In this document: positions 17,707 through 27,000 of the stretch, piece after piece
How positions within the stretch are numbered: position 1 is the first letter of the stretch
Layout of the letters: each line of letters starts with the position of its first letter
From: Bog-375 sp049587755
GTDB taxonomy: Bacteria; Acidobacteriota; Terriglobia; Bryobacterales; Bryobacteraceae
Assembly: GCA_049587755.1 (NCBI GenBank)
Contig: JBAVEN010000104.1
Location: forward strand, 1 to 64,000
Length of the DNA stretch: 64,000 bases
Direction of reading: 5' to 3'
Translations under genes and position numbers: made by a program
The notes under the pieces: model-generated
Told to the model about the DNA's origin: nothing
Seen by the model: only the letters and a program-made list of their open reading frames with translations
Database searches by the model: none

Positions 17707-18945
17707 TTAGGCAAGCTTGACCGCTGTGGCATTCTTCACGAAATCCGGGTCGAATTCCAGTCCCATCCCGGGTCCGGGCGGAACGGGAATCACGCCGTTC
17801 CTGATGTCGAAGTTAGGCGAGTACCACGATTCCTTCTTAGGAGGTTTCCGCGACACGTACTCCATCCACGGCCCAATATTTGGAGTGGTCGCCGCGAATT
17901 GCAGAATGTTGACCGCGGCAGCGCCCGTCTGCGTGTCGTGGGGGCAGATCCACATGTTCGCCTTGCGTGCCATCCGCGCCACCCGCGCCGTGCGGATGAA
18001 ACCGCCGTTATAGTTCAAGTCCGGCTGCACTATGTCCATCACCTTGTTGTTGATCATCCACTGGAATAGCCACAAACTGGAGTCCTGTTCGCCGAACGCC
18101 ACCTTCATATCCAAAGCATCGGCCACCCTTTTTGTCTCGCTCAGTTCCTCCCAAGGACACGGCTCTTCAAACCAAAGGTAATTCATCTCTTGCAACCGTT
18201 TTCCGATCTCGATCGCGCTTCTCGCGTCGTAGGACCCGTTGGCATCGGCCATTAACGTCACCTTGCCGGCGAGTTTTTGGTGCGCCAGTTCCAGCAACTT
18301 ATCGGTACGTCCTGGGTAGGCATCCCGGTTATAGCTCATGCGCCCGCCGATTTTGAGCTTCACGGCCTTGGCCCCTGTCCTCTCCGCCTCGCGTGCGTAG
18401 ATCTCGACCTCTTCCTCGGCGGTGGTGTCGCGTCCCGACCCCGAAAGATAGACCGGAATCTCTTTCCGCAGCACGCCTCCCATCAGCTCACCGGCGGGTT
18501 TCTTCAGGGCCTTCCCCATCAAGTCGAACAGACTTTGCTCGATGTATGCCACGGGGCACCAGAACTCCTGCCCGGCCAGTTTGTAGTTAGAGTCTGTCAC
18601 GTAGACTTCGTCCACTAGGTGTTCCAGATCCCGGGCGTCCTTGCCGAGGAAGCAAGGCATGACACGGTGCGCCAAAATCTGGATGTAATCTACGATGTCT
18701 TTGGTCTGGACGATTCCTTCCGCACCATCAGACGACCGCGTGCGCAGGAAAAAATGGCTGTGGGCTTGCAGTAACTCGATGGACGCAATCCTGACGGGGG
18801 CGTCGAAGAATTTATGCAGGTTGAAAACGGGTTTCCCATATTCGAGTATCTCCGACGCCATGCCGGAGGCAGCCCATACGCGCGACGCCTGGTCTGTCAG
18901 TAGAGCGCTACCAGCAGCAGCTTTGAAAAAGGCGCGGCGATTCAT
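17707..18945 (-). CDS. Mandelate racemase / muconate-lactonizing enzyme family protein with Tat-like signal
   Basis: The start is chosen at ATG 18945 because it opens a twin-arginine leader (MNRRAFFKAAAGSALL); this gives about 412 residues. The enolase-superfamily catalytic set is visible: the KxK motif in KAVKLKIGGR, metal ligands Asp (LMADANGSYD), Glu (LWFEEPCPWEE) and Glu (VAFGEQDSS), and a His in MWICPHDTQTG, which suggests a His-containing acid-base pair as in MR-type dehydratases. Such enzymes abstract a proton next to a carboxylate, commonly dehydrating sugar acids. Export of a sugar-acid dehydratase is unusual but common in this lineage. The gene is divergent from an aldehyde dehydrogenase, which could act on the product. 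Confidence 0.85.
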   Translation of the reverse strand: MNRRAFFKAAAGSALLTDQASRVWAASGMASEILEYGKPVFNLHKFFDAPVRIASIELLQAHSHFFLRTRSSDGAEGIVQTKDIVDYIQILAHRVMPCFLGKDARDLEHLVDEVYVTDSNYKLAGQEFWCPVAYIEQSLFDLMGKALKKPAGELMGGVLRKEIPVYLSGSGRDTTAEEEVEIYAREAERTGAKAVKLKIGGRMSYNRDAYPGRTDKLLELAHQKLAGKVTLMADANGSYDARSAIEIGKRLQEMNYLWFEEPCPWEELSETKRVADALDMKVAFGEQDSSLWLFQWMINNKVMDIVQPDLNYNGGFIRTARVARMARKANMWICPHDTQTGAAAVNILQFAATTPNIGPWMEYVSRKPPKKESWYSPNFDIRNGVIPVPPGPGMGLEFDPDFVKNATAVKLA

Positions 18946-19127
18946 ATCCAGATTATATGTCGGCAGGTGACACGACATGCCTATCCGGGCACACGAAGCG
19001 CCCCTCAGATAGCCGTCGGGCGCCTGGAGAGCGAAGCCTGATCCGCTTCACCCGTGCGTCCTGGACGAATGGATGCCGGTGCCCGACGGGCGCTGGCCCC
19101 GGACTAGGACTACTACAATGTTGGTTG

Positions 19128-20489
19128 ATGATCGCCTCCATCAATCCCGCGACCGGAGAAATCGTACGGACGTTCGAAGCTGCAACCGAGGCTGAGATCG
19201 ATGCCGCGCTTGCCCGCGCCGATGCGGCCTGGCGCTCGTACCGCCGCACACCGTTCGCCGCGCGCGCTGGCTGGCTTACCGCCGCCGCCGGCATTCTGGA
19301 AAGCGAACAGGACCGCCTGGGCCGCCTGATGACGCTCGAGATGGGCAAACCGATTGCCGCCGCGCGCGCCGAAGCTGCCAAGTGCGCGCTGGCTTGCCGC
19401 TACTACGCCGAGCATGGCGAACGCCTGCTGGCCGACGAGTCCATCGAAGCAGGCCCCGGCCGCGCCTTCATCCGCTATCAGCCCATCGGCGCCGTGCTGG
19501 CGGTGATGCCGTGGAACTTCCCTTTCTGGCAGGTTTTCCGCTTCGCCGCGCCGGCTCTCATGGCGGGAAATGTCGGCCTGCTCAAGCACGCCTCCAACGT
19601 GCCGCAGTGCGCGCTCGCCATTGAAGACATCATTCGCCGCGCCGGCTTTCCGGCGGATGTGTTCCAGACGCTGCTGGTGGGCTCGGCGGCGGTCGAAGGC
19701 ATTCTCAACGATCCGCGCGTGAAGGCGGTCACGCTCACTGGCAGCGAGCCGGCCGGCATCGCAGTGGCCGCGCAAGCCGGCCGCCAGATCAAGAAAACGG
19801 TTCTCGAACTGGGCGGCAGCGACCCATTTGTGGTGATGCCCAGCGCCGATCTCGATCGCGCTATCCGGACGGCGGTCCAGGCGCGCATCATCAACAATGG
19901 CCAATCCTGCATCGCCGCCAAGCGCTTCATCGTGGACGTCCGCATCGCCGATGAATTCGAACGCCGCTTCGTGGCGGGCATGGAGGCGCTGCGCGTCGGC
20001 GACCCCATCGACGAAGCCACCGACGTCGGCCCGCTGGCCACGCCCGCCATTCTCGAAGAGCTTGAAAGCCAGGTGAGCCGCTCGATTGTCGCGGGTGCAC
20101 GGCTGCTGACTGGCGGTTATCGCCTCCCGCGCCCCGGCAATTTCTACGCGCCCACCGTGCTGGCCGGCGTGCCCGAAAATGCGCCGGCTTGCCGCGAGGA
20201 GTTGTTCGGACCGGTGGCCGCTATCTTCCGCGCCCGCAACATCGGCGACACGATCCGCCTCGCCAACGATACCGCCTTCGGCCTCGGCGCCAGCGCCTGG
20301 ACCGCCGATCCCGTCGAGCAGCAGCGGTTCATCGACGAGATCGAATCCGGCATGGTCTTCGTCAACGGCATGGTCGCCTCCGACCCGCGCCTCCCCTTCG
20401 GCGGCGTCAAGCGCTCCGGTTATGGCCGCGAGCTGTCAGCCTGCGGTCTCCGCGAGTTCGTCAACATCAAGACCGTCAAAGTGGCGTAG
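19128..20489 (+). CDS. NAD(P)-dependent aldehyde dehydrogenase (succinate-semialdehyde dehydrogenase-like)
   Basis: The start is set at ATG 19128 (MIASINPATGEIV), giving 453 residues, the usual length for the short GabD/YneI-like class; the open frame extends upstream but without family similarity. The active-site Cys is C261 (NNGQSCIAAKRF), the general-base Glu is E227 (LELGGSDPF), and N130 (MPWNFPFW) and K153 (LLKHAS) hold the oxyanion and cofactor. It oxidises an aldehyde to an acid; succinate semialdehyde is the likely substrate but not proven. It is cytoplasmic and divergent from the enolase-superfamily gene. Confidence 0.88.
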   Translation: MIASINPATGEIVRTFEAATEAEIDAALARADAAWRSYRRTPFAARAGWLTAAAGILESEQDRLGRLMTLEMGKPIAAARAEAAKCALACRYYAEHGERLLADESIEAGPGRAFIRYQPIGAVLAVMPWNFPFWQVFRFAAPALMAGNVGLLKHASNVPQCALAIEDIIRRAGFPADVFQTLLVGSAAVEGILNDPRVKAVTLTGSEPAGIAVAAQAGRQIKKTVLELGGSDPFVVMPSADLDRAIRTAVQARIINNGQSCIAAKRFIVDVRIADEFERRFVAGMEALRVGDPIDEATDVGPLATPAILEELESQVSRSIVAGARLLTGGYRLPRPGNFYAPTVLAGVPENAPACREELFGPVAAIFRARNIGDTIRLANDTAFGLGASAWTADPVEQQRFIDEIESGMVFVNGMVASDPRLPFGGVKRSGYGRELSACGLREFVNIKTVKVA

Positions 20490-20584
20490 GCGGCGCCGGC
20501 AGTCCCGCCAGCCGTGCCGAGATTCGGCTCGGAAGTTTCTTGGGCACGAAGCTCCGCTGTTGCTAACCGGCTGGGGCGAGACGC

Positions 20585-22309
20585 GTGGAGCGCCCCAGAA
20601 TTCTCCCGTCTCTTATAATCAAATCTGGAATCGTCCTCTTGCGAAAATCGGTTCTGCTCATCGGGGGCATCGCCGCCGTCTGCGGCGGGTGCCTGGTAGT
20701 ATTTCCCGCGACCACGCCCGGCGCGATCCGTTTCGCATATCAGCCGATCGCCTTTACGCTCGACAGTTGCGAGACGCCGCAGCGCCATGCGCCCGAAACC
20801 ATGGCGGGCGGCGTCGCGGTTTTCGACTATAACAATGACGGCAAGCTGGACATCTTCTTTACCAACGGGGCCGACATCCGCAGTTTGAAAAAAACCGCGC
20901 CGAAGTATTACAACCGCCTATTTCGCAATGACGGCAACGGCCACTTCACGGATGTGACCGCGGCAGCCGGTCTGGCGGGCGTTGGTTACGATACGGGCGT
21001 CGCCATTGGGGATTACGACAACGACGGCTATGAGGACATCTTCGTCGGCGGTGTGCACCACAGCGCCTTGTACCACAACAACGGCGATGGAACCTTCACC
21101 GATGTCACCGCCAAAGCGGGGCTCAACGCCGCGCTCAACCAGCCCGACCCGCAATACGGCCCGCTCTGGAGCGTGGGCGGGGCGTGGGTGGACATTAACA
21201 ACGATGGCCTGCTGGACCTGATCGTCGTCAACTATCTGAGCTGGAACATCGACACCGAACCTGCCTGCATGCAAAGCGGCGGCCTCGACTATTGCCATCC
21301 CAGGATGTACAAGCCCACGCCGAACCAGGTGTTTCTGAACAATGGGGACGGCACTTTTCGCGATGTCTCCGCCGAGTCGGGGGTGCGCGCGCATCCGGGC
21401 AAAGGCATGGGCATCGGCGTGGCGGATTATGACCTCGATGGCCGCATGGACTTCTTCATCGCCAACGACAAGATGTACAACTCGCTGTTCCACAACCTGG
21501 GCGGCGGGAAGTTCGAGGAGGTCGCGTTCGACGCCAACGTCGCGCTGCGCGAGAACGCCCAGTTGATCTCCGGCATGGGCGTGGACTTTCGCGACCTGGA
21601 CAACGACGGCTACCCGGATATCGCCGTCGTGGCTCTCAATGACGAAACGTTTCCGATTTTTCGCAACACCGGCAAGGGAGACTTCGCCGATGTCACGCAG
21701 TCCAGCCGCGTGGCCCGCCAGTGCATGAGCATGGCCGGATACTCACCCACGGTTTTTGACTTCGACAACGATGGCTGGAAGGACATCTTCGTCTCGCGGG
21801 GGCACGTGGAGTCTCTGGACTCGCCTCCCCGCGTCACCGTGGCGCAGCCCAATACCGTGTTCCGAAACCTCGGCGGCATGACGTTCGCGGCGCTCACCGA
21901 GGAGGCGGGATTAGCGGCACAACCGCCGAAGCGGCATCGCGGCTCGGCGGTGGGCGACCTGGATGGCGATGGGCGGCTGGATGTGGTGGTGAGCGCCATC
22001 GACGCGCCCGCCGAGATCTGGATGAACCGGAGCCCCAACGAGAATCACTGGATCGAGCTGCGGCTGGAGGGCACCAAAAGCAATCGCGACGCCATTGGCG
22101 CCAGAGTCAAGCTGGTCAGTAAGTCTACGACGCAGTTCAACCATGTCAGCACCACTTGCGGCTATGCCTCCTCGAGTGCTGGCCCGATGCACTTCGGCCT
22201 GGGCGGCGACTCTTCAGCTGACTTGATCGAGATTCACTGGCCGTCCGGCGCGATCGAGCAGTTGAAGAACGTTAAAGCCGACCGCGTGGTGCACATCAAA
22301 GAGCCGTAG
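20585..22309 (+). CDS. FG-GAP repeat protein with ASPIC/UnbV C-terminal domain (CRTAC1-like)
   Basis: 574 residues. An N-terminal membrane or signal segment (about residues 19-42, VLLRKSVLLIGGIAAVCGGCLVVF) contains a possible lipoprotein-like Cys. At least six FG-GAP/VCBS blades follow, each with a Ca2+-binding loop of the form DYNNDGKLD, DYDNDGYED, DINNDGLLD, DYDLDGRMD, DLDNDGYPD and DFDNDGWKD. The C-terminus has the ASPIC/UnbV domain (NHWIELRLEGTKSNRDAIGARVKL...GLGGDSSADLIEIHWPSG). These are extracellular beta-propellers, common in Acidobacteriota and Planctomycetes, thought to bind ligands or surfaces. No enzyme activity is evident. Confidence 0.9.
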   Translation: MERPRILPSLIIKSGIVLLRKSVLLIGGIAAVCGGCLVVFPATTPGAIRFAYQPIAFTLDSCETPQRHAPETMAGGVAVFDYNNDGKLDIFFTNGADIRSLKKTAPKYYNRLFRNDGNGHFTDVTAAAGLAGVGYDTGVAIGDYDNDGYEDIFVGGVHHSALYHNNGDGTFTDVTAKAGLNAALNQPDPQYGPLWSVGGAWVDINNDGLLDLIVVNYLSWNIDTEPACMQSGGLDYCHPRMYKPTPNQVFLNNGDGTFRDVSAESGVRAHPGKGMGIGVADYDLDGRMDFFIANDKMYNSLFHNLGGGKFEEVAFDANVALRENAQLISGMGVDFRDLDNDGYPDIAVVALNDETFPIFRNTGKGDFADVTQSSRVARQCMSMAGYSPTVFDFDNDGWKDIFVSRGHVESLDSPPRVTVAQPNTVFRNLGGMTFAALTEEAGLAAQPPKRHRGSAVGDLDGDGRLDVVVSAIDAPAEIWMNRSPNENHWIELRLEGTKSNRDAIGARVKLVSKSTTQFNHVSTTCGYASSSAGPMHFGLGGDSSADLIEIHWPSGAIEQLKNVKADRVVHIKEP

Positions 22310-22486
22310 CACTTCAACCCGGCACGATCGACCGCCAGACCTCGGTCTCAAGCCTGCTTGCAACGATGAACCAAGGGTAATATCGCGGAACCAGGAAAGG
22401 CGCGCTGTTTTCATCTGAATCAAGTTCCTTACTTTCTATAGTTTAAGATCTTCTTGTAGAATTTACCGTCAACCTCTGCAAAACTC

Positions 22487-22515
22487 TTGACAGGGAGGGC
22501 AACCCATGGAATAGT
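22487..22515 (+). promoter_or_regulatory. Probable sigma70 promoter of the hdr-hydrogenase operon
   Basis: TTGACA at 22487-22492 is a perfect -35, and AATAGT at 22510-22515 is a four-of-six -10 with a 17-base spacer. Transcription would begin near 22522, leaving a leader of about 90 bases before the HdrC start. Confidence 0.5.
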
Positions 22516-22557
22516 TAATCAGGTTAACCTTTGACCGGGGTAATTACATTACCCGGG
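22514..22557. promoter_or_regulatory. Two inverted repeats, possible operators, at the hdr operon start site
   Basis: GTTAATCAGGTTAAC (22514-22528, arms of 5 with a 5-base gap) overlaps the -10 and predicted start site. GGTAATTACATTACC (22539-22553, arms of 6 with a 3-base gap) follows and sits in a longer near-symmetric frame from 22535 to 22557. Their position suits a repressor such as the MarR protein encoded in the same cluster, but no regulator has been linked to them. Confidence 0.4.
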
Positions 22558-22612
22558 ACCCGGGGTGGGCCGGCACTACGGGGCGGATGGGACCTAAGAG
22601 GAGCGACAGCTC

Positions 22613-23164
22613 ATGGCGGAACTGGCCATTGCTGGGAAAGCTTCCTTTCTCGCCCACCTGCAGACCGTGTCCCCCAACGCCTGTTTCCAATGCAACCGCT
22701 GCACGGCAGGATGTCCGCTGGCGGCGGCCATGGACCTGACGCCCGCGGAGGTCGTCCATTACCTGCTGCTGGGTGACCGCGAAACGGTTCTGCAATCGCA
22801 ATCCATATGGGCGTGCGTGCATTGCGAGACTTGCACAGCGCGCTGCCCGCAGCAAGTAGATATTTCCAAGCTGTTTCACCTGGCGCGCGCCATGGCTTGG
22901 CGAACCGGCCGGGTGGCGCCGGACCAGGCGATTGCCACCTATTTCGCTTCTTTCATCGAGAACCTTTACATTTACGGCCGCGCGGCGGAGTTGCCGCTGA
23001 CGGTCATCTGCAAGCTGAAGAGCGAGAACTATCTGCAAGATTTCGTGTTGGGTCTGCGCTTGATCTCGCGCGGGCGCTTGAATTTCTTGAACATCCCGCG
23101 TGGTGCGGCGCATTACCGGCGGCTGTACGAGAGAGTCCGGCAGCAGGAGGCCCAGATCGCATGA
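22613..23164 (+). CDS. hdrC: Heterodisulfide reductase subunit C-like iron-sulfur protein
   Basis: 183 residues. Two [4Fe-4S] motifs are clear: C24-C27-C30-C34 (ACFQCNRCTAGCP) and C68-C71-C74-C78 (ACVHCETCTARCP), the classical HdrC arrangement that wires HdrA to HdrB. The region after the second motif (ISKLFHLARAMAWRTG) also matches HdrC. It is soluble, with no membrane segments, so it is of the cytoplasmic HdrABC type and not the membrane HdrDE type. The stop codon overlaps the hdrB start as ATGA. A ribosome-binding site GAGGAG lies upstream. It is the first gene of the cluster. Confidence 0.88.
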   Translation: MAELAIAGKASFLAHLQTVSPNACFQCNRCTAGCPLAAAMDLTPAEVVHYLLLGDRETVLQSQSIWACVHCETCTARCPQQVDISKLFHLARAMAWRTGRVAPDQAIATYFASFIENLYIYGRAAELPLTVICKLKSENYLQDFVLGLRLISRGRLNFLNIPRGAAHYRRLYERVRQQEAQIA

Positions 23165-24039
23165 AGCGCTACGCCTATTATCCGGGATGCTCGCTCGAAA
23201 CCATGGCCTGCGAATACGATGTCTCGTTTCGCAACCTCTGCGGCCAACTGGGCATTGCGGTGGAAGAGATGCGGGACTGGTTCTGTTGCGGCGCGGGGAT
23301 GCTGGGCAACCTCTCGCCGCTGCTTGGCCTGGCAACGCCGCTGAAGAACCTGGCGCTGGCGCACGAGAGCGGCTTCGGTCAACTGGTTGCGCCTTGCAGC
23401 GCCTGTTACAGCCAGTTCAAGCGCGCGGGGCACGAATTGGCGGAACACCCGGAATTGCGGGGCCAGCTCGAAGAGGTCATCGAGTATCCCTTGGACCATA
23501 GCGTGGAGGTGCTTCACCCGCTGGAGATGCTGGAACGGGAGCTGGAGGGGAGGGCACTAAAAGTCGACGCCGATCTCGGCCATCTGCGCATTGCTTGTTA
23601 TTACGGCTGCCTGCTCACGCGCCCGCCCAAGGTCGTGAACTTCGACGATTGCGAAGATCCGCGGAGCATGGACCGCTTGCTGGAGCGGGTAGGCATCGCC
23701 ACCGTGTCCTGGCCGCGGAAAACATCCTGTTGCGGCGCGTTCTACGCCATGGTGAACCCTTCGCAAGTGCTGGAGCTGACGCACGACATCCTGGCGGATG
23801 CCGCCGCGGCCGGCGCCAACGCGCTGGCGGTGGCTTGCCCGGTGTGCCACCTGAATCTGGATGCGCGGCAGCCAGAGATCAATCAGGTTTATGGCACGGA
23901 CTTCTCGTTGCCGGTCTTCTACTTCACCCAGCTTCTTGGCCACGCCTTGGGAGTGCCTGCCGAAGGGCTGGGGCTATGGCGGCACGTGGTAGATCCTCAA
24001 CCTCTGCTGGGCGCAGGTGCGGCGCCCGTGAGGGCGTAA
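23161..24039 (+). CDS. hdrB: Heterodisulfide reductase subunit B-like protein (two CCG domains)
   Basis: The start is ATG 23161, overlapping the hdrC stop; 292 residues. Two CCG motifs are present. The first is C10, C42-C43, C79 and C82 (YYPGCSLE, FCCGAGMLG, APCSACYSQF). The second is in ACYYGC, TSCCGAFYAM and ACPVCHLN. In methanogens these bind the two unusual noncubane [4Fe-4S] clusters that reduce CoM-S-S-CoB. Bacteria lack that heterodisulfide, so the true acceptor here is unknown. The complete cysteine set argues for a working catalytic subunit and not a relic. The gene ends three bases before the HdrA fusion gene. Confidence 0.88.
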   Translation: MKRYAYYPGCSLETMACEYDVSFRNLCGQLGIAVEEMRDWFCCGAGMLGNLSPLLGLATPLKNLALAHESGFGQLVAPCSACYSQFKRAGHELAEHPELRGQLEEVIEYPLDHSVEVLHPLEMLERELEGRALKVDADLGHLRIACYYGCLLTRPPKVVNFDDCEDPRSMDRLLERVGIATVSWPRKTSCCGAFYAMVNPSQVLELTHDILADAAAAGANALAVACPVCHLNLDARQPEINQVYGTDFSLPVFYFTQLLGHALGVPAEGLGLWRHVVDPQPLLGAGAAPVRA

Positions 24040-24042
24040 ACG

Positions 24043-27000
24043 ATGAGCGAGCAATCCACAGTAGGCGCCGTTCTGGTGGTGGGTGGGGGCGTGGCCGGGA
24101 TGCAGTCCGCGCTCGACCTGGCCGACTCCGGCTATAAGGTTTACCTCGCCGAAAGGGAAAGCAGCATCGGCGGGACCATGGCGCAGCTCGACAAGACCTT
24201 TCCCTCGAACGACTGCGCCATGTGCATCCTGGCGCCGCGCCTGGTGAGCGTGGGACGGCACCTGAATATCGAGATTCTGACCAACACGGAGTTGACGGCG
24301 CTGGCGGGCGAAGCCGGAAACTTTCAGGCGCAATTGCTGCGCCGGACGAGCTACATCGATCCCAATCGCTGCACCGGCTGCGGCGAATGCGCGCAGGCCT
24401 GCCCGGTGGAATTGCCGAACGAGTTCAACTTGGCGCTGAATGGCCGGAAGGCGATCGCCAAGCGGTACCCGCAGGCGGTGCCGGCGCAGTTCGCGATTTC
24501 CAAGCGCGAGCGGCCACCCTGCCAGGACGCGTGCGCCGCCGGAACCAACGTGCAGGCGTATGTGGCGCTGACGGCGCAAGGCAAATTCGCCGAAGCGCTG
24601 GGCGTGGTGCGGGAGCGGATGCCGTTCGCTTCCGTCTGCGGGCGAATTTGCCTGCACCGCTGCGAGCAGCAATGCAACAGGAACGCGGTGGATGAGCCGC
24701 TGGCGATCATGCATCTCAAGCGGTACCTGGCGGACTGGGATTTCGAGCACCGGCCGCCCTTCCCGGCGCCGGTCGAGAAAACCCGCCAGAAGCGAGTAGC
24801 TGTGATTGGCGGCGGGCCAGCCGGCCTTGCCTGCGCGCACGATCTTGCCAGGCTGGGCTACCCGGTAACGCTGTTCGAAGCCGCCGCAAAACTGGGCGGC
24901 ATGCTGCGCACCTGCGTGCCGCAATTCCGCCTGCCGGAAGCTTATCTGGATCGGGACATCGAGTATCTGCTCTGGCCGGGATTCGAAGTACGCACCGATG
25001 CCGCGCTGGGCCGGGACTTCACGCTGGAGCAACTGGAAGCCGAGGGCTACCGGGCCGTCTTTCTGGCCACCGGCGCCCACCAGCCAAAACGGCTGCCGAT
25101 TCCCGGGCACGATCTCGCCGGCATCAGCTTCAATATCGACTTTCTTCAAAAAGCGCGCGCTAACGAGCTGCCGGATCTCAACGGACCGCTGCTGGTGATT
25201 GGCGGCGGCAACGTGGCTATGGATGTGGCGCGAACGGCGCGGCGCATGGGTGCCGGGAAGGTCACGATGGCCTGCCTGGAGAGCCGCCAGACCATGCCGG
25301 CGCATGCGTGGGAAATTCAGCAGGCGCTCGACGAGGGAATCGAGATCATCAACGACGTCACCTTCAAGCGCTTCCTGGGGAAAGACGGCCGGGTGACGGG
25401 CGCGGAAGTGAAGCGCATCCGCTCGATGGCCTTCGGCAAGGATGGCCGGCTCACCGTGGATGAAATTGCCGGCAGCGAATTCGCAATTCCGGCCGGACAG
25501 GTGGTGGTGGCGATCGGGCAGTCTCCCGACCTGAGCTTCCTCGATCCGAAAAACGCGATCCGCGTGCGGCGCGGCCTGGTGGAAGTCGATCCGGAGACCC
25601 TTGCCACCGGGCACCCGGGTGTATTCGCCGGCGGCGATATCATTGCCGAGGAACCGCAACTGCGCATCTTCGCCGGCGGCGACGTGGTAACCGGCACGGC
25701 CTTCGTGGTGGATGCGGTGGCCGCGGGACACAAGGCCGCCGAGTCCATTCACCGCTGCCTGGAGGGCGCGCCATGGCCGGAGCCCGCCGCGAAGCACGAG
25801 CCGCCGAAACTGACGCGGGAAGAAGCGCAGCGCAAGCTGCGCCGGGGCGAAATCGTTCACCAACGCCGCGTGGCGATTGCCGAACGGCCGGCCACCGAGC
25901 GGCTGCAGGATTTCGACGAGATCGAAACCGGGTATACGGCGGAGATGGCGATGGCCGAGGCGAGCCGGTGCTTGAACTGCGGTTTGTGCTCGGAATGCCT
26001 GCAATGCGTCGCCGCCTGCCAGGCGCACGCCATCAACCACCTGCTTCCGCGGCTGGAGAATCGGAATGTGAATGTGGGCGCGGTGATCCTCGCGCCGGGC
26101 GCGGAGATGTTCGACCCCCAGAGCAAGCCCGAGTACGGTTTCAAACGCTTTCCCAACGTAGTCACCAGCCTGCAATTCGAACGCATTCTCAGCCCCAGCG
26201 GTCCGTTCGGGGGCAAGGTGCGGCGGCCTTCGGACCAGCAGGCGCCGCGCAAGGTGGCGTTCATCCAGTGCGTTGGATCGCGCGAGGCCGGCCGGAACTA
26301 TTGCTCGTCGGTGTGCTGTATGTACACGGCCAAGCAGGCGGTGATCGCCAAAGAGCATCAGCCCGGCCTCGATTGCACGGTCTTTTATATCGATTTGCGC
26401 GCGGTCTCGAAGGGCTTCGAGCAATATATTGCCAGGGCCAAGGGCGAGGACGTACATTACATCCGCTGCCGTCCCTCGGCCATACGCGAGGTCCCAGGCA
26501 GTCACGATCTGATTGTCGAGTACGCCGATGCGGCCGGCGCGACGCGCCACGAGGAGTTTGAAATGGTGGTGCTGGCGGTCGGGTACTCGGCGGAAAAGAC
26601 CCGAAAACTAGCCGAAAGCCTGGGCGTGGAGGTGGATGAGAACGGCTTTTGCCGAACGCCGGCGTTTTCTCCCAGTCATACGTCGCGGCCGGGTGTGTTT
26701 GTGTGCGGACCGTTCGCGGAGCCGATGGATATTCCGGAGACGGTGGCGGCGGCCAGTGCGTCGGCCGCACACGCGATGAGCCTGCTGGCGGACAGCCGCG
26801 GCACGCTGGTGCGGCCGAAGCAGTATCCGCCGGAGCGCGACGTGAGCGGCGAAGAGCCGCGCGTGGGCGTCTTCGTGTGCCATTGCGGGACCAATATCGC
26901 CGGGGTGGTGGACGTGGAGCGGGTGGTCCAATACGCGCTCACGATCCCCGGGGTGGCTTACGCCGAGCGCAATCTGTACACCTGTTCGGACGACACCCAG

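Larger units (their letters stand above)
22310..22612. other. Upstream region of the Hdr/hydrogenase operon
   Basis: 303 bases without a coding frame. The middle (about 22425-22470) is markedly AT-rich against a GC-rich background. A promoter-like pair and two inverted repeats at its right end are listed separately. Confidence 0.6.

Noticed and set aside
22339..22612. Riboswitch or leader-peptide control before hdrC
   Set aside because: The predicted leader of about 90 bases shows only simple inverted repeats, with no recognisable aptamer and no run of regulatory codons.
23974..26550. 858-residue open frame on the minus strand opposite hdrB/hdrA
   Set aside because: It is the mirror of high-GC codon bias. 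It has no family motif, no ribosome-binding site, and covers strongly conserved coding sequence on the plus strand.
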